Assembly (NCBI RefSeq): GCF_002366715.1
Contig: NZ_DFBS01000020.1
Location: 1 to 64,000 of the forward strand
Origin: Halomonas sp. UBA3074
GTDB lineage: Bacteria > Pseudomonadota > Gammaproteobacteria > Pseudomonadales > Halomonadaceae
Length of the DNA stretch: 64,000 nt
Direction: 5' to 3'
In this document: in pieces, positions 61,988-64,000 of the stretch
Numbering within the stretch: the first letter of the stretch is position 1
Layout of the letters: each line of letters starts with the position of its first letter
Notes under the pieces: model-generated
The model's database searches: none
What the model was told of the DNA's origin: nothing
The model's input: the letters and a program-made list of their open reading frames with translations, nothing else
Program-made: the position numbers and the translations under genes

Positions 61988-63014
61988 ATCTCGGTTAACG
62001 CACAACGGATTGCGGCAGTGCCTACGGGTAGCCGGGGCAGGCGCCTTGGGCTTTGTGATCAGCCAGCTAATGGGTTGGAACTACGGCGTTTTTTTTACCG
62101 TATTTCCGATGTTCCTGCTGGGCTTAGTGCCTATTCTCAACGGCCATATCATTCGCCAGTTCTTGGCCAACGTGTCGCTCAACGTGATTGAAGTAAGCCT
62201 GGTAGTTGGTTTACTCAAGCACATGCCGGTGGTGATGACGCTCGTAGTGCTGGCGATGTTTCTATTTCGCTTTAACTTGATGGCGAAAGGGCCGATGTTT
62301 TTGTTCGGCGCTAACGGTGTGCTGACGCTCAGCATTCTGCTCCATTTCGCCAGTTACCCGAACGTCGATTTAAGCGACCTCTTGGCTTGCAACCTAATGG
62401 CCAGCGGCTTGGCCGTGTTTATCGCCATGCTGATGTATACGCTTTTTCCCGATGTGGAACCCCGCCAGCCGCCACCGCGAGGCAACAAACCCGCGGCGCA
62501 GATTCGCCATGAAACCTTGATCGGTGCGTTGACCGCCACGCTTTCGTTTGTGGTGTTTCAGGTGTTCGATTTACAGGGCTCACTTTCGGCGCAAATGGCC
62601 ACCATCTTGGTGCTGTTCGCGTTGGGGTATTCCGGTGCCAGGGTGTCAGCGGGCAAACGAGCCGTGGGAACGTTGCTAGGCTGCAATTTGGCGCTACTGA
62701 TGCAGCTGCTGCTCTATACCCAAAGCCACCACTTTTTGCTGGTTATGCTGCTCTACTGGCTGGGCTTAATGCTTTTCGCCCGCGAGCATATTCTGGAAGG
62801 CGCCGGGTCGGGAGTGGGGTTTGGCGGGCTAACCACCCTGGGGATTCTGTTTGGCCAGTCGCTAGGCCCGCAGCAAGACCTGGTCTACAGCGCGCTCTAC
62901 CGGTTCTCCTCGATGACTGTCGCCCTCACGCTGACGCTGCTTTTCATGGCCTGCTTGCACGCTTTATTGAACCGCTGGGCGCCCACCCGGTTAATAAAAA
63001 ATGCCACGCCATAA
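61977..63014 (+). CDS. DUF2955/FUSC-like inner-membrane efflux protein
   Basis: 345 residues in two membrane blocks of about five to six helices each (about 15-160 and 185-335), split by a short Pro-rich cytosolic loop (PDVEPRQPPPRGNK). The duplicated block pattern and the AGALGFVISQLMGWNYGVFF start match the DUF2955 family, related to fusaric-acid/AaeB transporters but shorter. It should be the pump partner of the HlyD-type protein encoded just before. The substrate is unknown, probably an aromatic acid or similar toxin. Confidence 0.85.
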   Translation: MFTESRLTHNGLRQCLRVAGAGALGFVISQLMGWNYGVFFTVFPMFLLGLVPILNGHIIRQFLANVSLNVIEVSLVVGLLKHMPVVMTLVVLAMFLFRFNLMAKGPMFLFGANGVLTLSILLHFASYPNVDLSDLLACNLMASGLAVFIAMLMYTLFPDVEPRQPPPRGNKPAAQIRHETLIGALTATLSFVVFQVFDLQGSLSAQMATILVLFALGYSGARVSAGKRAVGTLLGCNLALLMQLLLYTQSHHFLLVMLLYWLGLMLFAREHILEGAGSGVGFGGLTTLGILFGQSLGPQQDLVYSALYRFSSMTVALTLTLLFMACLHALLNRWAPTRLIKNATP

Positions 63015-63134
63015 ATAAAACAACGCAACTTTTTTAATAAAAGCTAATCTATGAAGTGTTGACGTATGATTGCAGTGCCAAAGCGCACCTTCATACACAA
63101 CGTTTTCCCTACTAACGGATTAGAGGTGTTTGTC

Positions 63135-63320
63135 ATGGCTACTGGTACAGAAGATAAAGCTAAAGGTGCAGCTAACAAAGCCGCCGGTAAAGTGAAAGAA
63201 GCCGCTGGCAAAGCAACTAACAACGGCAAAACAGAAGCCAAAGGTAAAGCACAGCAGGCGAAAGGCGAAGTGCAAAAAGGCAAAGGCGACGCCAAGGACA
63301 GCCAAAAGAAAAAGCATTGA
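63135..63320 (+). CDS. CsbD-like small Lys/Ala-rich protein
   Basis: 61 residues from the ATG at 63135, which has AGAGGTG six bases before it; the frame opens earlier at 63066 without support. The repeated pattern KGAANKAAGKVKEAAGK and KTEAKGKAQQAKGEVQK is that of the short CsbD group, rich in Lys, Ala and Gly. It is strongly basic and probably disordered or helical. Likely a stress protein like the CsbD at 31977, though that one is acidic. Single gene ending at a terminator. Confidence 0.88.
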   Translation: MATGTEDKAKGAANKAAGKVKEAAGKATNNGKTEAKGKAQQAKGEVQKGKGDAKDSQKKKH

Positions 63321-63340
63321 TACTAAACAAGATATAGACA

Positions 63341-63368
63341 CCAACAGGGGGCTTCGGCCCCCTGTTGG
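63341..63368 (+). terminator. Terminator after the CsbD-like gene
   Basis: Perfect 12-bp stem (CCAACAGGGGGC and complement) capped by a stable TTCG loop, followed by CGTTTA. The T tail is short but the stem is very strong. Confidence 0.85.
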
Positions 63369-63573
63369 CGTTTAGGCGGTTCGCAAAAGCGATTCATAAA
63401 AGGCCATGGTCGGCTTCATGGTTTACTTCTTACTGCGCTTTCTTCCCTTCAAGCATGGCCAGCACTCGCCTGGTGCGTTAACTACCCAACATTTGATGTA
63501 GCGCAATAAAGTGCGCGCCCAGGGATAGCTTAATGGTGAAGTGTCATCACTCCCTTCACCGAGGTAGCACCCC

Positions 63574-64000
63574 ATGCCCACCATGATGAAAGCGGCCATT
63601 TTCGTTGAGCCCGGCCGCATCGAAATTGACGACAAACCTATTCCCGCGATTGGCCCCAACGATGCACTAATGCGTGTGACCACCACCACGATCTGCGGCA
63701 CCGATGTGCATATCCTAAAAGGGGAGTACCCCGTGGAGCGCGGCCTGACTATCGGCCATGAACCGGTGGGGATTATCGAAAAACTAGGGGCCAACGTAAA
63801 AGGCTACCAGGAAGGCCAACGGGTCATTGCTGGCGCGATCTGCCCCAGCTTTACATCCTACGCCTGCCAGGATGATTGCTGCTCGCAAGATGGCGGCCAC
63901 CATGGCCACGGTTACAAGCCGATGGGCGGCTGGCGCTTTGGTAACACCATCGACGGTGCCCAAGCCGAGTATCTACTGGTGCCGGATGCCCAGGCCAATC
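63574..64000 (+). CDS. Zinc-dependent alcohol dehydrogenase, 3' end cut off
   Basis: An open frame from the ATG at 63574 runs to the window edge (142 codons seen). GAGG lies nine bases before this ATG; two more in-frame ATGs follow at 63583 and 63586. The GroES-like catalytic domain is clear: catalytic-zinc Cys in TICGTDVHILKG, the GHE motif in TIGHEPVGIIEKLG and GQRVIAGAI. Where ordinary family members have the four-Cys structural-zinc loop, this one has a Cys-Asp-Cys-Cys and His-rich stretch (YACQDDCCSQDGGHHGHG), as in a subgroup of secondary-alcohol dehydrogenases. The coenzyme domain is beyond the window. A hairpin (63535-63560) ends just before the ribosome site. Confidence 0.9.
   Translation, partial: MPTMMKAAIFVEPGRIEIDDKPIPAIGPNDALMRVTTTTICGTDVHILKGEYPVERGLTIGHEPVGIIEKLGANVKGYQEGQRVIAGAICPSFTSYACQDDCCSQDGGHHGHGYKPMGGWRFGNTIDGAQAEYLLVPDAQAN

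Noticed and set aside
1..64000. Mobile elements, phage genes, CRISPR arrays, tRNA or rRNA genes
   Set aside because: No transposase or integrase product, no regular spacer-repeat pattern and no recognisable tRNA or rRNA segments were seen on reading the window.

Overview
The window looks like chromosomal DNA of a moderately GC-rich gammaproteobacterium. The gene set fits Halomonas/Vreelandella (Halomonadaceae): a bo3-type quinol oxidase operon, a tripartite tricarboxylate transporter, ANTAR-controlled nitrate assimilation, CsbD-like stress proteins and many signalling proteins. The genus is inferred from gene content and has not been tested by any search. No tRNA, rRNA, insertion sequence, phage gene or CRISPR array was found. 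Both edges cut genes: a hybrid histidine kinase on the left and a zinc alcohol dehydrogenase on the right.

Layout. 1-4.7 kb: signalling (hybrid kinase with HPt, REC-EAL protein, chemoreceptor). 4.9-6.8 kb: ABC exporter. 6.9-11.6 kb: TctCBA uptake system with a gamma-glutamyltransferase-family enzyme in one minus-strand unit. 11.7-13.7 kb: split ChrA pair beside a divergent GntR regulator. 13.8-18.7 kb: DUF1415 protein, diguanylate cyclase, acetyltransferase, flavin monooxygenase, SDR. 18.8-21.8 kb: nitrate transporter followed by its NIT-ANTAR regulator, preceded by a sigma-54-like promoter and leader hairpins. 21.9-24.4 kb: patatin lipase and a soluble zinc-binding CZB protein. 24.5-28.8 kb: cell-wall enzymes (two L,D-transpeptidases, an M23 endopeptidase). 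29.2-32.2 kb: LysR regulator, glutathionyl-hydroquinone reductase, PRC-barrel and CsbD proteins. 32.2-36.7 kb: DEAD-box helicase with a long structured leader, endonuclease V, a glutamine amidotransferase, thiol peroxidase.

36.8-38.6 kb holds an amidoligase/C26 glutamine-amidotransferase pair, a strong candidate for a poorly described biosynthetic or peptide-modifying unit. 38.7-44.2 kb holds an MscS channel, a degenerate membrane-anchored J-like protein, a J-domain protein with a TerB-like N-terminus, and a divergent unknown membrane protein.

45-54.3 kb is a complete deoxynucleoside salvage locus (tsx, nupC, deoC, deoA, deoB, deoD, cdd on minus, deoR divergent). It has two operator-like palindromes close to the E. 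coli DeoR operator; one covers the likely tsx -10 box. Tsx and NupC import nucleosides, Cdd/DeoD/DeoA/DeoB convert them to deoxyribose-5-phosphate and bases, and DeoC splits the sugar for glycolysis.

54.6-59.5 kb is cyoABCDE, with an FNR-like box and a possible 24-residue membrane peptide upstream. 59.8-63.3 kb carries an EamA transporter, an HlyD/DUF2955 efflux pair and a lysine/alanine-rich CsbD-like protein.
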